From assembly GCF_900112205.1 (NCBI RefSeq), contig NZ_FOKW01000015.1, positions 20,632-84,631 on the forward strand: 64,000 nucleotides of DNA, in the 5' to 3' direction. Position 1 is the first letter of the stretch. The number at the start of each line of letters is the position of its first letter. The notes under the pieces were generated by a model. The model was not told the origin of the DNA and searched no databases. It worked only from the letters and a program-made list of their open reading frames with translations. Source of the stretch: Natronobacterium haloterrestre (GTDB lineage: Archaea; Halobacteriota; Halobacteria; Halobacteriales; Natrialbaceae). Below, piece by piece: positions 36,917 through 45,900 of this stretch. Both the position numbers and the translations under genes were made by a program.

Positions 36917-38153
36917 CTTCCCGTTTCGATGACGCGACTTGCAGGAACCGACGAAGACCCTGCTCCGTCAGTCCCCACAGCGGTCGCAGTCTCCACGGGC
37001 GTAGATTCGGCCTGTCCCAGACCTAGCTCCTGAAGACCACGAGCAAGAACGTTGTATGACGCATTCGCGTCCCTGTCCGCCTCAAACCCACACGACGGGC
37101 ACGAGTGTTCCCGCACCCACAACGGCTTCTCCGTTTCGACACCACACTCAGCGCACTCTTTGGTCGTCCCCGCAGGGTTCACTTGGACGACGTGCGTGCC
37201 GTACAGGTCGCCTTTGTACTCCAGCATCTCGATGAACCCACGCCACGCAGCGTCCTGCTTGTTCCGCGCATTCCCACGCTGTTGAAGCATCCCTGAGACG
37301 TTCAAGTCTTCAACGAACACGGCGTCATACGTCTTGCCGAGCCACGTCGTGAGCTTGTGCTGGAAGTCCTCAACCTTCCGCTTGATTCGACGCTTGACCT
37401 TGGCGACCTCGCGCCGTTGTTTCTCCCAGTTGTTGCTCCCGTGTTCCTTGCGGGAGAGACTGCGTTGCTCGCGGCGCAAGCGGTCGTACTCGTCGGTGAG
37501 GTCAAGCCAGTCCACGCTGTCGCCATCGCTCGTGTAGATGTAGTTCTGGATGCCGATGTCGATGCCAACGCAATCCTCTACATCCAAGTCATCCACGTCG
37601 GGTTTCTCGGGGGGTGCGGTTTCTTCGAGTTCGAGGCCGAATGTGACGTACCATTCACCTGTCGTCTCTTTCTTCAGCGTGACTTCTTTGATGGTGGCGT
37701 TGTCGGGGATTTCGCGGTGGTAGCGGATGGGGATGTCACCGATTTTGGAGAGCCAGAGCGTTGCAGTCCGACCACTCGTGTTTTTGAGTTCGAAGCCAGA
37801 CTGCGAGTACGTCATGCTCTGATATTCTCGCGGTGACTTCCACCGAAGTTCACCGACCTTGTAGCCCTTTTCTTTCTTGTCTGAGAGGTTGCTGAGGTTG
37901 TCGTAGAAGCGTTCGACGGTCTTCTGCAACGCCTTCGAGTGAACGTCTGCGAAGACGGGCCACCTGTCTTTCCACTCAGTGAGTCGCTTCTGGTGTTGGT
38001 ACGCCGAACCGATGTTGTCCTCGTCAGTGTCGAGGGCGTTGTATTCGTAGCGGGTGGGTTGTAGGCTTGGCGATGAATGTCGATGTGGCGTTCCACTTCC
38101 GGAGTTACACCTGTTCGGTCAAGATAGGCGCGGAAGCGGTAGTCGTACCACAT
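36904..38153 (-). pseudogene. tnpB: Frameshifted tnpB of an IS200/IS605 (IS1341-type) element
   Basis: TnpB RNA-guided nuclease gene split by one frameshift. The N-terminal part starts at the ATG 38151-38153 (MWYDYRFRAYLDRTG) and reads HIDIHRQAYN, then moves to the frame that continues TRYEYNALDTDEDNIGSAYQ. Near 38054-38060 the DNA reads AACCCACCCGC where AACCACACCCGC would restore one frame, so a single base is probably missing. The rest is complete: RuvC residues in GIDIGIQN, FVEDLNVSG and DRDANASYN, and the zinc finger CAECG/CPSCG. No tnpA is nearby. The guide-RNA region may still be expressed. Confidence 0.85.
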
Positions 38154-38217
38154 CGCTGTACCGTGATTATTGGTATGTTTCGACTTATTGGTTTGGTTCA
38201 CGAGTTGTCGGCTTCAT

Positions 38218-38238
38218 CCACGGGGTCAAGCCCCGTGG
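38218..38238. repeat. Left-end hairpin of the first tnpB element
   Basis: A perfect inverted repeat (arm CCACGGGGT with a TCA-type loop, closing CCCCGTGG) about 65 bp upstream of the tnpB start. Its core matches the right-end hairpin at 36896-36916, so the two bracket the element. Confidence 0.7.
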
Positions 38239-38350
38239 CATTCGCCTCGACAGCCTGTAAAAGAAAGGCTGATTCAACTATCCGTCTCCGAGGGCGATTC
38301 TCACCGGCTCCAGAGGGGACGCGTCACCGACTCGCTGAAGAGGGCAGCGT

Positions 38351-40528
38351 TCACCCCGAATCCTCGTCCCGATGGAAATCGGACAATTCCGGCTCTCGAG
38401 TCTCCGCGAGTGCCCGTCGAATGTCCGTCCGGTCCCATCCCAGCGGCGAAAGCACGCTCTCGACGGCTCGGACGAGTTGCGTCTCGTAGTACGACGGATC
38501 GTACGACTCGACCGCTTCGTGGGCCAGCGCAACCCGCTCTCGAGAGGTCTTCTCGTCGTCGACGACCACGTACTCGATAGTTTGCCCGGGATGGACGGCA
38601 ATATCCTGCTCCCGTGTACGTTTCAGCGCGGCCACGTTCCGGGTGTTCTGCGTGTATCCCTCGAGCGGTTTGGAGACCCGGTTCCGTTCGACGAGTCGGT
38701 CGGTCGGGACTGTGCCGGCGTGAAGTCGCTCGAGTGCGTCCTCGAGGCAGACGAGGACGGCTTCAGGTGACCGGGTCACATCGAATCGCTCGAGACACTC
38801 CCGCTGGACGTCCGCGATGAACTCCGGCGTCGACCGCTGTCGGGCCTCGATTCCTCTGATCTTGAACTCGTCCTCGCCGGCGACTCTGCCGAAGTACTTC
38901 GTCAGTGCGCCGGCCGCACTCTCGCGCTGGGGAACGAACGCGACCCAGTCGTAGTGGGCTTCGTGTTCGAGTCGGACGTCGACGGCCTCCGTAACCGCCG
39001 TCGCGAGCGTCTCGAGATCCGTCCGCTCGGTATCGTCGACGTCCGGGTCCGGCGTCACCCAGATCGAATCGACGATCCCGTGGACGACGCGCCACCCGCC
39101 GGCTTCCAGGCGTCGCTTGGCCGTCAACAGGATCTCGCGGGCGTACGCGTTGATCGCCTCGTGGCACTCGATCCGGCCGAACTTCGCGTTGCTGAACCCC
39201 TGGTACCCGAAACAGGCGACGAGGATCCACTTCAGTGCCCCCGACTGGCCTTCGAGTTCCTCGAGCCGTTGCCGGTCGGGCTCGTCGCGTTGCCGTTCGT
39301 GACGGATCGCGGCCTTGATCTCGTCACGCGCGTCGACGATCGGTTCGAGCACGTCGACGAGATAGCCCCGGTCGTCGCAGATCGAGTAGCCGAGCCCGGG
39401 TACGTCGTCGCGATCGTGACACTCACAGCGGATGACGTCCGGAGAGACGTTGCGCGTACAGATGATGTTCGGATACAAACTCGAGAAATCCAGTTCGTGG
39501 ACGTCCTCGTGCAGTCCGACGTCCGGCGCAAAGACGAATCCGCCGCGGTCGGCGTCGTGGAGCGTTCCCATCGGTTTGTAGAACTCGTGTCGCCAGGAGT
39601 TCCACGGCACGAGGACGCCACGGTCGTGGGCTTCACGGATCTGGATCGCGGTGAGCACGTTCCCGATCGACGCCCACGCGAGTTCCTGTACCGGTTTCCC
39701 CGAGCGCGACACGAGGTCGAGAACCCCCTGGAGGTTCGTCTCGCCGTAGAAGAAGGTGTTCGACTCGTCGACGATCGCTCGTCCCGGAACGTTGTACCGG
39801 GCCGGCGAATGCCCGACCCGACCGTAACTCGAGTACGTCGACCGGTTCGCGAGTTGCTGGTAGTCGACGTCGGGCCAGCGACTCAGCGTGAACTCGTCGA
39901 CGTCGACGTCGACGTCGGCAGCCGCGGCCATCCCGTGTAGCGTCGGGACGATCTCGGCGGTCGAACAGACGAGGACGTCCGGATCCTGGGCATCGAGCGC
40001 CGCCTGGACTGCGGACAGGATTCCCCCCGGCGACCCGGTGACGGTCTCGCCGTCGATGGACAGCTCCGTGTATACCTCACTGCCCGTTTCGGGTACCGGA
40101 ACCTCGAGCCGGAGCGTCGACAACTCCCTCGCTGGCGTCGGGTCGAGCCCGTTCTCCAGACAGTAGCGGAACTCCCGCGAAAAGTCGACGTTGAAGCACG
40201 TGAGGTCCCCGACTGGATATGCGGACAGCTGGCGGGCCCGTCGGGCGATCCGAGTCACTCGGTCGACGTGGGCGACGTCGACCGCGAGGACCGGCTCTTC
40301 TCCCCGTCGAAAGGCCGGCCGTCGCGTAACGATCTCGGTCGAAACGACCTCCGGGTGTCGGTCATACGTCGTCCGCAGTTCCGCGAGGTCGACGTCGGTT
40401 TCCGGGGAGCGAGGGGCGACGAAGAAGCGCGGCGTATAGTCGTCGCGCTCGGTCGCGACGGCACCGTCGGCGGTCGCTTCCCACTCGAGTACGCGGCCGT
40501 CGTCGAGGAAGTCGATCGTGAACGGCAT
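38351..40528 (-). CDS. polB2: Divergent B-family DNA polymerase (PolB2-like)
   Basis: A 725-residue family B polymerase, shorter than the replicative enzyme. Motif A is normal (LDFSSLYPN, about residues 346-354) and motif B is KWILVACFGYQG (about 433-444). Motif C, normally YGDTDS, reads HGIVDS (about 483-488), so the first catalytic Asp is replaced by Ile. The exonuclease motif I has RLE instead of DIE and motif II lacks N..FD, so proofreading is probably lost. These traits match archaeal PolB2/Dpo2, linked in Sulfolobales to damage-induced mutagenesis (established knowledge). It ends a three-gene operon with a small protein and a RecA-like protein. Confidence 0.9.
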   Translation of the reverse strand: MPFTIDFLDDGRVLEWEATADGAVATERDDYTPRFFVAPRSPETDVDLAELRTTYDRHPEVVSTEIVTRRPAFRRGEEPVLAVDVAHVDRVTRIARRARQLSAYPVGDLTCFNVDFSREFRYCLENGLDPTPARELSTLRLEVPVPETGSEVYTELSIDGETVTGSPGGILSAVQAALDAQDPDVLVCSTAEIVPTLHGMAAAADVDVDVDEFTLSRWPDVDYQQLANRSTYSSYGRVGHSPARYNVPGRAIVDESNTFFYGETNLQGVLDLVSRSGKPVQELAWASIGNVLTAIQIREAHDRGVLVPWNSWRHEFYKPMGTLHDADRGGFVFAPDVGLHEDVHELDFSSLYPNIICTRNVSPDVIRCECHDRDDVPGLGYSICDDRGYLVDVLEPIVDARDEIKAAIRHERQRDEPDRQRLEELEGQSGALKWILVACFGYQGFSNAKFGRIECHEAINAYAREILLTAKRRLEAGGWRVVHGIVDSIWVTPDPDVDDTERTDLETLATAVTEAVDVRLEHEAHYDWVAFVPQRESAAGALTKYFGRVAGEDEFKIRGIEARQRSTPEFIADVQRECLERFDVTRSPEAVLVCLEDALERLHAGTVPTDRLVERNRVSKPLEGYTQNTRNVAALKRTREQDIAVHPGQTIEYVVVDDEKTSRERVALAHEAVESYDPSYYETQLVRAVESVLSPLGWDRTDIRRALAETREPELSDFHRDEDSG

Positions 40529-40529
40529 G

Positions 40530-40835
40530 TTACGGCTGCGGCTCACACGCGGTGTCTTCCCGGTCGTCGCCGTCGTCGAGTGCGGCCTCGAGTTTCTCGA
40601 GTCGCTTTTCGTACTCGTCGAGACGGGCCTCCTGCTCGAGGTCGATGCTGAGGAGAGCGGGCAGGAGGGGGTTCCGGTGGTTCAGTAACCCGCTCGCGTC
40701 GGCGTGTTCCCGGGCGTACTCGAACAGTCGGTCGAAGCGCGGTTGATCGCGACGCCGAAGGGCACGGCGAAAGTCCGCCCAGCGCTCCTCGATGGCCCGC
40801 AGCGCGTCCCGGTACGTCGGGTTGGTTCGGCCCAT
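40530..40835 (-). CDS. Small helical protein of the PolB2 cassette
   Basis: A 101-residue mostly helical protein. Start ATG 40833-40835 (MGRTNPTYRDALRAIEERW), with a central FRRALRRRDQPRFDRLFEYAREH and a C-terminal coiled coil (RLDEYEKRLEKLEAALDDGDD). It sits 2 bp from the RecA-like gene and 1 bp from the polymerase, so co-expression is near certain. No family recognised by me; likely a structural or bridging partner of the two larger proteins. Confidence 0.8.
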   Translation of the reverse strand: MGRTNPTYRDALRAIEERWADFRRALRRRDQPRFDRLFEYAREHADASGLLNHRNPLLPALLSIDLEQEARLDEYEKRLEKLEAALDDGDDREDTACEPQP

Positions 40836-40837
40836 CG

Positions 40838-41785
40838 TTATCGCCCCCCTGTGTCGGCGGCGGTCCATGTCTCGAGCAGCGGGGTTGCACTGTGGGCTGT
40901 CGAGTCCGTCCCCGTTCCCGACCCCACCCCGACGGCGTCCGGGCCTCCCGTCGACGGCTCGGTGGTCGGCTCGAGGCCGACCTGTCGTGCACGGAGTTCG
41001 AGTACCCGTCGCCAGTAGGCGAACGTCGTCTGGTAGTACGCGCCGTCGTCGACCGGATAGACGATCGTCTCGAAATCCTCGCCCACGAACCGCGGCCCCA
41101 GTTTCGTTCGTTCGCATTCTATGCGACGGTCGGCTGCCGTCTCGACCGGCCTCGAGAACTCGTCGCGCTTGCTGCGTGTGACGAGGACCGGAACGTCGTA
41201 CCCGTCGGCGTAGCTCCCCAGTCGTGCGAGCGTCCGTGCCTGGAGGGTCTCCGCCCTTTCTCCGGTGAGGGAATCACTGGCCCGGTACTGGACGTCGACT
41301 GCAGGAACGACGACGAGAGACGGGGTGTGTGGAGACGATGTCTCACTCCGATTAGACGGCGATCGGTCTCGAGGATCGGCGTCGGTCGCCGATCGCTGGA
41401 TGGATCGGTTTACCGCCGTCGGGAGGTCACGGACCGCCCCGTAGTGCTGGTAGGCGGTGAACCCACGGGCGACGTGGATCCGGTCGAGTAACCGTCTGCT
41501 CGGTGCGATCCGGGCGATCGAAGTCGTCGTCGCGTGGCCGTCCGCGTCGATCCAGAAAGCGGGCCCCTCGTTGAGAAGGAGGTGGTCGAGGACGAAAGAC
41601 TGCAGGAGTTGGACGCCGCGCCCACCGGCTACATCGAGGAGCGTGATCCCGTTCGAAAGCCGGGGGAAAAGCATCCCGTCGGTGGCCGGATCGGCCCGAT
41701 CGACGAGGTTCCGGTTGCGATCGGCGTCCCGGGTCGGTCCATCGACTGTCATCCGATTCGATTCCGATTGGGAGTACGCGGCCAT
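40838..41785 (-). CDS. RecA/RadA-like protein with degenerate Walker A (ImuA-like role?)
   Basis: A 315-residue protein with a RecA-fold layout: LFPRLSNGITLLDVAGGRGVQLLQSFVLDHLLL corresponds to the P-loop region, but GGRGVQLL lacks the GKT/S of Walker A. A Walker-B-like SLVVVPAVDVQY follows, and the tail is Thr/Gly/Ser-rich. ATP hydrolysis is therefore doubtful. In bacteria a RecA-like ImuA accompanies ImuB and DnaE2 in mutagenesis cassettes; an analogous partnership with PolB2 is attractive but inferred. Start ATG 41785 or 41752. Confidence 0.75.
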   Translation of the reverse strand: MAAYSQSESNRMTVDGPTRDADRNRNLVDRADPATDGMLFPRLSNGITLLDVAGGRGVQLLQSFVLDHLLLNEGPAFWIDADGHATTTSIARIAPSRRLLDRIHVARGFTAYQHYGAVRDLPTAVNRSIQRSATDADPRDRSPSNRSETSSPHTPSLVVVPAVDVQYRASDSLTGERAETLQARTLARLGSYADGYDVPVLVTRSKRDEFSRPVETAADRRIECERTKLGPRFVGEDFETIVYPVDDGAYYQTTFAYWRRVLELRARQVGLEPTTEPSTGGPDAVGVGSGTGTDSTAHSATPLLETWTAADTGGR

Positions 41786-41826
41786 ACGCGACTAGACGCC
41801 CACACACCCGATAAGCCGAGGCGTGT

Positions 41827-41925
41827 CGTTTCCGCGTTTCAGGAAAGACAACTCTCTGGGGAGAATCCGGCGTTCGGCGGGGGATACCCACCACGAGGAC
41901 CGTTTCCGGGAACGGTTCCTGAATC
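41827..41925. promoter_or_regulatory. PolB2-cassette upstream region with TTTCC/GGAAA motifs
   Basis: Upstream of the RecA-like gene lie GTTTCCGCGTTTCAGGAAAG (41828-41847) and GTTTCCGGGAACGGTTCC (41902-41919). The core TTCCGGGAA also occurs twice upstream of orc (45203-45222). They are candidate operators or Orc-binding boxes. Confidence 0.5.
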
Positions 41926-41984
41926 GTCGATCCTCGGAAGTCGTCGGCTCCCTCCTCACCGTCACCGTCAAGCTATCAAGGGTG

Positions 41985-43241
41985 TCAACTACCCACCGCT
42001 GAAGCGGTGGGCTTGTCGGTGGACTCCCGTTCAAACTCCAAGCTGGAGTGGACGTTGGACACGTCGCTCACGTTCAACGTCCCCGACTTCAGGGCAAGCT
42101 GACCGTTGCCCAACCCATCGGGACGTTTGCCCGATGGTAAAGCTAACAGACGGAGGCCGACGTTTTTCGCCGCGTTGTAGTCGCCGTCCACCTCGTACCC
42201 ACACTCGTTGCACGCGAACCAGCCCGTCTTACTATCACGGTTCGTGCTGGACTGGTGGCCGCACTTCGAGCAGGTCTGCGAGGAAAACGCAGGATTGACC
42301 GACTCGACGCGGATGCCGTACTCGGCGGCCTTGTACGCGATTTGCTCTTGGAGTTCGCGGAACGCCCAGTTATGCATCTGCCGCTTCAACTGGTCGTCGC
42401 GGGCATCCATTCGCTCGCGGATGTGGGTCAGGTCTTCGACGGCGATGTACGAACAGCCGTGTCGCAGGGCTTCCTCCACGACTCCACGCGAAATGTTGTG
42501 CAGGCGGTTCAGGACGAAGCGGTTTTCCCGTCCCGACAGTCGCCGTAACGCCTGCCGAGCGGAACGGGTGCCTTTGTCCTGAAGGCTCCGTCTCACGCGG
42601 AAATAGTGGTTCTGGCCCCACAGCAGTTCACCGCCGTCGAAGAATCGTCCCGTGCTGGTCACGGCGACGTTCTTCAGGTTCAAATCCACACCGAGAACGC
42701 GGTCGCCGTCGCGCTGGTCTACCTCTTTCTGGATGACGACGTGGAGGTAGAACGCATCCTCGTCGGGGCGGTAGTGGAGTGTCCCCATCCGCTTCTCGTA
42801 GTCGTCGTCTCCAAGGTACGACCGCTGGTACTCACCAAGCACGAAGTCGGCTTCGACGCGCCCGTTGACCGTCGAGAGTGTGGCGTACTCGTCTTTGATG
42901 GTCAGGGTGCGCTTGTCATAGATGGCTGAGGGTTCATCGAACGATGGGAGCGGGCGGCTGTTGCCGTTCTCCCACTCAGCGACGGTGCTTTTCATCGCTT
43001 CGACGGCTTTCGAGTAGGCGCGTACCACGAGGTTCGCGGGGAGGTCGGTAACGTCGCGCAGGTCGTGGTACACTTCGTCGTGGATGGTGGACTTGTTGAG
43101 GATCAGGTCGCCGTCGTCGTCTCTGCCATGGTCGATGGTGTGGTTGGCGGCGGTGTTGAACTGTTGGATGGTCTGATGGAGGTCGTCGTGTCGCTCGTCG
43201 GGCACGTCGAGTTTGACGGGGACGGTGCGTTTGACCTCCAT
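41985..43241 (-). CDS. tnpB: TnpB RNA-guided nuclease (IS200/IS605, IS1341-type), second copy
   Basis: A 418-residue intact TnpB. RuvC catalytic residues lie in GVDLNLKN, AVEDLTHIRER and DGDYNAAKN, and the zinc finger is CSKCG...CNECG. Start ATG at 43239-43241 (MEVKRTVPVKLDV). A subterminal hairpin lies inside the last codons (41992-42011), as in elements whose guide RNA overlaps the tnpB 3' end. No tnpA is present, so movement would need a transposase in trans. It is related to the copy at 50598-51854 and more distantly to the broken one at 36904. Confidence 0.94.
   Translation of the reverse strand: MEVKRTVPVKLDVPDERHDDLHQTIQQFNTAANHTIDHGRDDDGDLILNKSTIHDEVYHDLRDVTDLPANLVVRAYSKAVEAMKSTVAEWENGNSRPLPSFDEPSAIYDKRTLTIKDEYATLSTVNGRVEADFVLGEYQRSYLGDDDYEKRMGTLHYRPDEDAFYLHVVIQKEVDQRDGDRVLGVDLNLKNVAVTSTGRFFDGGELLWGQNHYFRVRRSLQDKGTRSARQALRRLSGRENRFVLNRLHNISRGVVEEALRHGCSYIAVEDLTHIRERMDARDDQLKRQMHNWAFRELQEQIAYKAAEYGIRVESVNPAFSSQTCSKCGHQSSTNRDSKTGWFACNECGYEVDGDYNAAKNVGLRLLALPSGKRPDGLGNGQLALKSGTLNVSDVSNVHSSLEFERESTDKPTASAVGS
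41992..42011. repeat. Right-end hairpin of the second tnpB element
   Basis: The inverted repeat CCCACCGCTGAAGCGGTGGG lies at the 3' end of tnpB. The 8-bp arms are identical to those of the third element's right end at 51832-51851, so the two elements probably answer to the same TnpA specificity. Confidence 0.8.
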
Positions 43242-43345
43242 CGCAGATTCACATACGGATGTTTTATTTATGTATTCTGTGCCACCACTGGGGAGTCAGC
43301 CCTGCCATCGTCGGTGGTTTGCTGCTCGGAGCGTACGCGCTTCCT

Positions 43346-43365
43346 CCCACCCCTAAAGGGGTGGG
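43346..43365. repeat. Left-end hairpin of the second tnpB element
   Basis: The inverted repeat CCCACCCCTAAAGGGGTGGG lies about 105 bp upstream of the tnpB start, marking the left end of the element (about 41985-43370). Confidence 0.7.
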
Positions 43366-43472
43366 CTTCCGCGCTGTACCGCTGTGAAAGGCCGAGGGAA
43401 CGTCCCCTGTTTTCAAGCCAACACTGCATGAACGCCTACATATAAGATCCGGTGGCGGTAGTGAACTCGTAT

Positions 43473-43916
43473 ATGTCGGGAGTGGGTGATGGGAAACCAG
43501 AGAACGTTGACACGTTCTCCCTTGCAGACGGACGGAGCGCAGTGTATATTTCTCGGGAAAAGAAACACTTCTCTACGTTACACGACGGCTATCCGTTAGC
43601 AGAAGACTTCCTGGACGATCTGAAGACCAAAGGCGTCAACGCGATCGTTATCGATGGCGACGAGGGGGTTTACGTGTTCGATCTCCATCAGTATCAGCGG
43701 GGGGATCGACTCGGGCACGCTCCGTATCCAATGAAACGCGTCGTTTCGATCCACGACGCCGAGTCGGCCCACGACGAGCCGGACAAAGAGGTTCTGGCGA
43801 CGATCACCGAATGGGAGTGGGTAACCGACAACGATCTCGAGCCGGGACACGATCGACCCGGGAACCCAGATTCCTCCTCGAGTTATCTCTCCGAAGAGAA
43901 TTATAGTAGCCACTGA
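43473..43916 (+). CDS. Unknown 147-residue acidic protein
   Basis: A 147-residue protein from ATG 43473 (MSGVGDGKPENVDTF). It has a beta-rich core with DGRSAVYISREKKHFSTL, AEDFLDDLKTKGVNAIVIDGDEGVYVFDLHQY and KRVVSIHDAESAHDEPDKEVLATITEWEWV, and an acidic Ser-rich tail. I do not recognise the family; it has the look of a haloviral or plasmid protein. A TACATATAAGAT box about 35 bp upstream is a good promoter. It sits between a tnpB element and orc. Confidence 0.7.
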   Translation: MSGVGDGKPENVDTFSLADGRSAVYISREKKHFSTLHDGYPLAEDFLDDLKTKGVNAIVIDGDEGVYVFDLHQYQRGDRLGHAPYPMKRVVSIHDAESAHDEPDKEVLATITEWEWVTDNDLEPGHDRPGNPDSSSSYLSEENYSSH

Positions 43917-44042
43917 AAGGCAGTGGGCACCGATCGCACGATAGCTATGCGATCGGTGTGCGAACAGTTTCAGTTGTCACTATAGAACTGGCTCGCCGGT
44001 CGGATCCTGAATCGGCGAGCGACTACTCCCGATACCCCGGGA

Positions 44043-45071
44043 CTACCGAATTGCCGGAGTGGCCGTCGAGTCGACGAGCGAATACTCCCGATCACGACTC
44101 GTCCCCTCGGCCTCGAGGAGGTTGTACTGGGCCATCTTCGAGAGATAGGTCCGGACGGTTCGTTTCGTTCGCGGATCGTCGACCTCGTCGGTATATCGGT
44201 CGTGGATTTCGTTCGGACTGAGCGGTCCGTGGTCACGAACGATATCGTAGACGACTCGCTGGTGTGGGGTGAGCGAATCCAGACTCTTTTGTTTGATTTG
44301 AGCGCGCGCGTCTTCCGCTGCAGCGAGGAGGATATCGTCGGTAATCCGCTCGCGGTTCTCGCGGTCGGCCTTGCCGGCCGCCGAGCGGAGAATGCCGATC
44401 GCGAGCCGGGCGTCGCCGGCGGCCGCGTCAGCGATGCGATAGAGCTGTTCGTCGGTGATGACGGCTTCTTCGAGTCCCCACTTCGCGCGAGCGTCGAGGA
44501 TATCGTAGAGCTGTCCGTCGGCGTAGCTGTCCATCCGGACGTGTTCGCTCGAGCGGAGTCGACTCACTAGCCTGTCGTCGACCCGGTTGAACAGGTCTTC
44601 CTCTTCGTTCGCGATACAGACGATGGCGAACTGCGGGAGGCTGTGGAGGTCGTAGATCACGCTCGGATCCTCGAGTTGATCCGCCTCGTCGAGGATGACG
44701 ACCGTTCGGGGACCGTCGTGGTGCTGCAGTCGATCGATGAGTTCGTCGTGTGGCGTCGACTGCCGGTGGATGTCGATCGTCGTTCCGAGGTCGTCGAGGA
44801 TCCGGTAGAGCGTCCGGAACCGGGTGTAGTTGCGCCAGCAGTTCACGTAGGTGACCTCGACGTCCAGGACTGCTTCCCGCAGTCGTTCGGTGACGAACTT
44901 CGAGAGACAGGTCTTTCCCGCGCCGCTGGGCCCGGTGACGATGGCAGTCTCCGCCGGTTCGCCGTTCGTGATCGGTTCGAGGACGCTGGAGAGGTGGTTG
45001 ACCTCGGCGTCGCGATGCTCGACCTCTCGAGGGACGAACCCGGCCCGGAGGACTCGAGCATCGCGGATCAT
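44043..45071 (-). CDS. orc: Orc1/Cdc6-family replication initiator
   Basis: A 342-residue AAA+ protein of the Orc1/Cdc6 family. Walker A is GPSGAGKT (residues 47-54), Walker B is VVILDEAD (near 124-131), sensor-1-like FAIVCIANEEEDLF and sensor-2 GDARLAIGILRSAAGKA follow, and the C-terminal winged helix is in LTPHQRVVYDIV...LSPNEIHDRY. Start ATG 45069-45071 (MIRDARVLRAGF). Haloarchaea encode many orc paralogues, some at origins and others on accessory DNA; this short form without the long N-terminus is typical of secondary copies. Confidence 0.93.
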   Translation of the reverse strand: MIRDARVLRAGFVPREVEHRDAEVNHLSSVLEPITNGEPAETAIVTGPSGAGKTCLSKFVTERLREAVLDVEVTYVNCWRNYTRFRTLYRILDDLGTTIDIHRQSTPHDELIDRLQHHDGPRTVVILDEADQLEDPSVIYDLHSLPQFAIVCIANEEEDLFNRVDDRLVSRLRSSEHVRMDSYADGQLYDILDARAKWGLEEAVITDEQLYRIADAAAGDARLAIGILRSAAGKADRENRERITDDILLAAAEDARAQIKQKSLDSLTPHQRVVYDIVRDHGPLSPNEIHDRYTDEVDDPRTKRTVRTYLSKMAQYNLLEAEGTSRDREYSLVDSTATPAIR

Positions 45072-45313
45072 CGTTCCTGGCTGTCCTCTTTTGCAGCAAG
45101 TACTAAAAGTGTAATCGGGTCGTTTCCGGAAAGGGACGCTGAACGGGGAGTGAGCCGTCCCAGTCAGGTGCTGTACGGCGATTCGGACGGCGGTCCGGTT
45201 AGTTTCCGGGAACTTCCGGGAACCGGTCGCGTCCGAGATCGACGGGGAACGACCACACAGTCCCGGGATATCGGCTGAAACGGGCGTCGATTCGCGGTCG
45301 CCGCCGACAGAAC
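45072..45313. promoter_or_regulatory. orc upstream region with repeated TTCCGGGAA/TTCCGGAA motifs
   Basis: About 240 bp without a gene. It holds GTTTCCGGAAAGGGAC at 45122-45137 and the tandem TTTCCGGGAA-CTTCCGGGAA at 45203-45222. They resemble inverted TTTCC/GGAAA elements found in origin recognition boxes, and the same core occurs upstream of the PolB2 cassette. No A+T-rich unwinding tract is evident, so a functional origin is uncertain. Confidence 0.45.
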
Positions 45314-45811
45314 CTAGTAGCGCAGCGCCGCGTCGAAGATACCTGCCGTCTGACCGAGTCCGACGAGCACGAGCCCGCCGACCGCGGTTCCTTGCGATCC
45401 GACGGCGTAGAGGACCGCACCGAGTAGACACCCCGCAGTGCCGGCGGCGTAGATCCAGGTTCCCTCGTTAACCCGACGCCCGGTATCGACGAAGCCGACC
45501 GCCGGCAGGAGCATCCAACCGTAGAGAGTCACGGCCGCCAGCGCCGGATTCGCCGGCTCGAGTCCGAGGCCGACGACGCCACAGAGCGTGACGGCGGATC
45601 CCGCGGCGATGATCCGCCACCACGTCCGCAGGACGCCGTCGCGCATGTCGGGGTAGCCGGTCGCCGCGAAGCCGATCAGGAGGACGGTCATCACGATATG
45701 GGCGATAAACAGCGTGTGCTCGGTTACGATCTCGAGGTGAGCGGCCGTCACGAACAGCCAGGCCAGCGGGACCAGCACGGGCGGGCCCAACTCTCGAGCG
45801 CGTCTGAACAT
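45314..45811 (-). CDS. Conserved membrane protein, about six helices
   Basis: A 165-residue hydrophobic protein from ATG 45809-45811 (MFRRARELGPPVLVPL) with five or six transmembrane helices and a motif-poor sequence (HTLFIAHIVMTVLLIGFAATGYPDM, GVLRTWWRIIAAGSAV). It resembles conserved haloarchaeal membrane proteins of unknown role. It lies between orc and the photolyase, both on the same strand, but with separate intergenic gaps. Confidence 0.75.
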   Translation of the reverse strand: MFRRARELGPPVLVPLAWLFVTAAHLEIVTEHTLFIAHIVMTVLLIGFAATGYPDMRDGVLRTWWRIIAAGSAVTLCGVVGLGLEPANPALAAVTLYGWMLLPAVGFVDTGRRVNEGTWIYAAGTAGCLLGAVLYAVGSQGTAVGGLVLVGLGQTAGIFDAALRY

Positions 45812-45900
45812 ACCGGACCGTACTGCTTGCCGACACAAATGCGTAGGCGGTCGCGAGAGAGCCCCGTCCCCCTCCAGTCGCTATTTCCCGACCGAGGGAA

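Noticed and set aside
38954..39940. Plus frame of 328 residues
   Set aside because: Antisense to the PolB2-like gene, whose motifs are clear.
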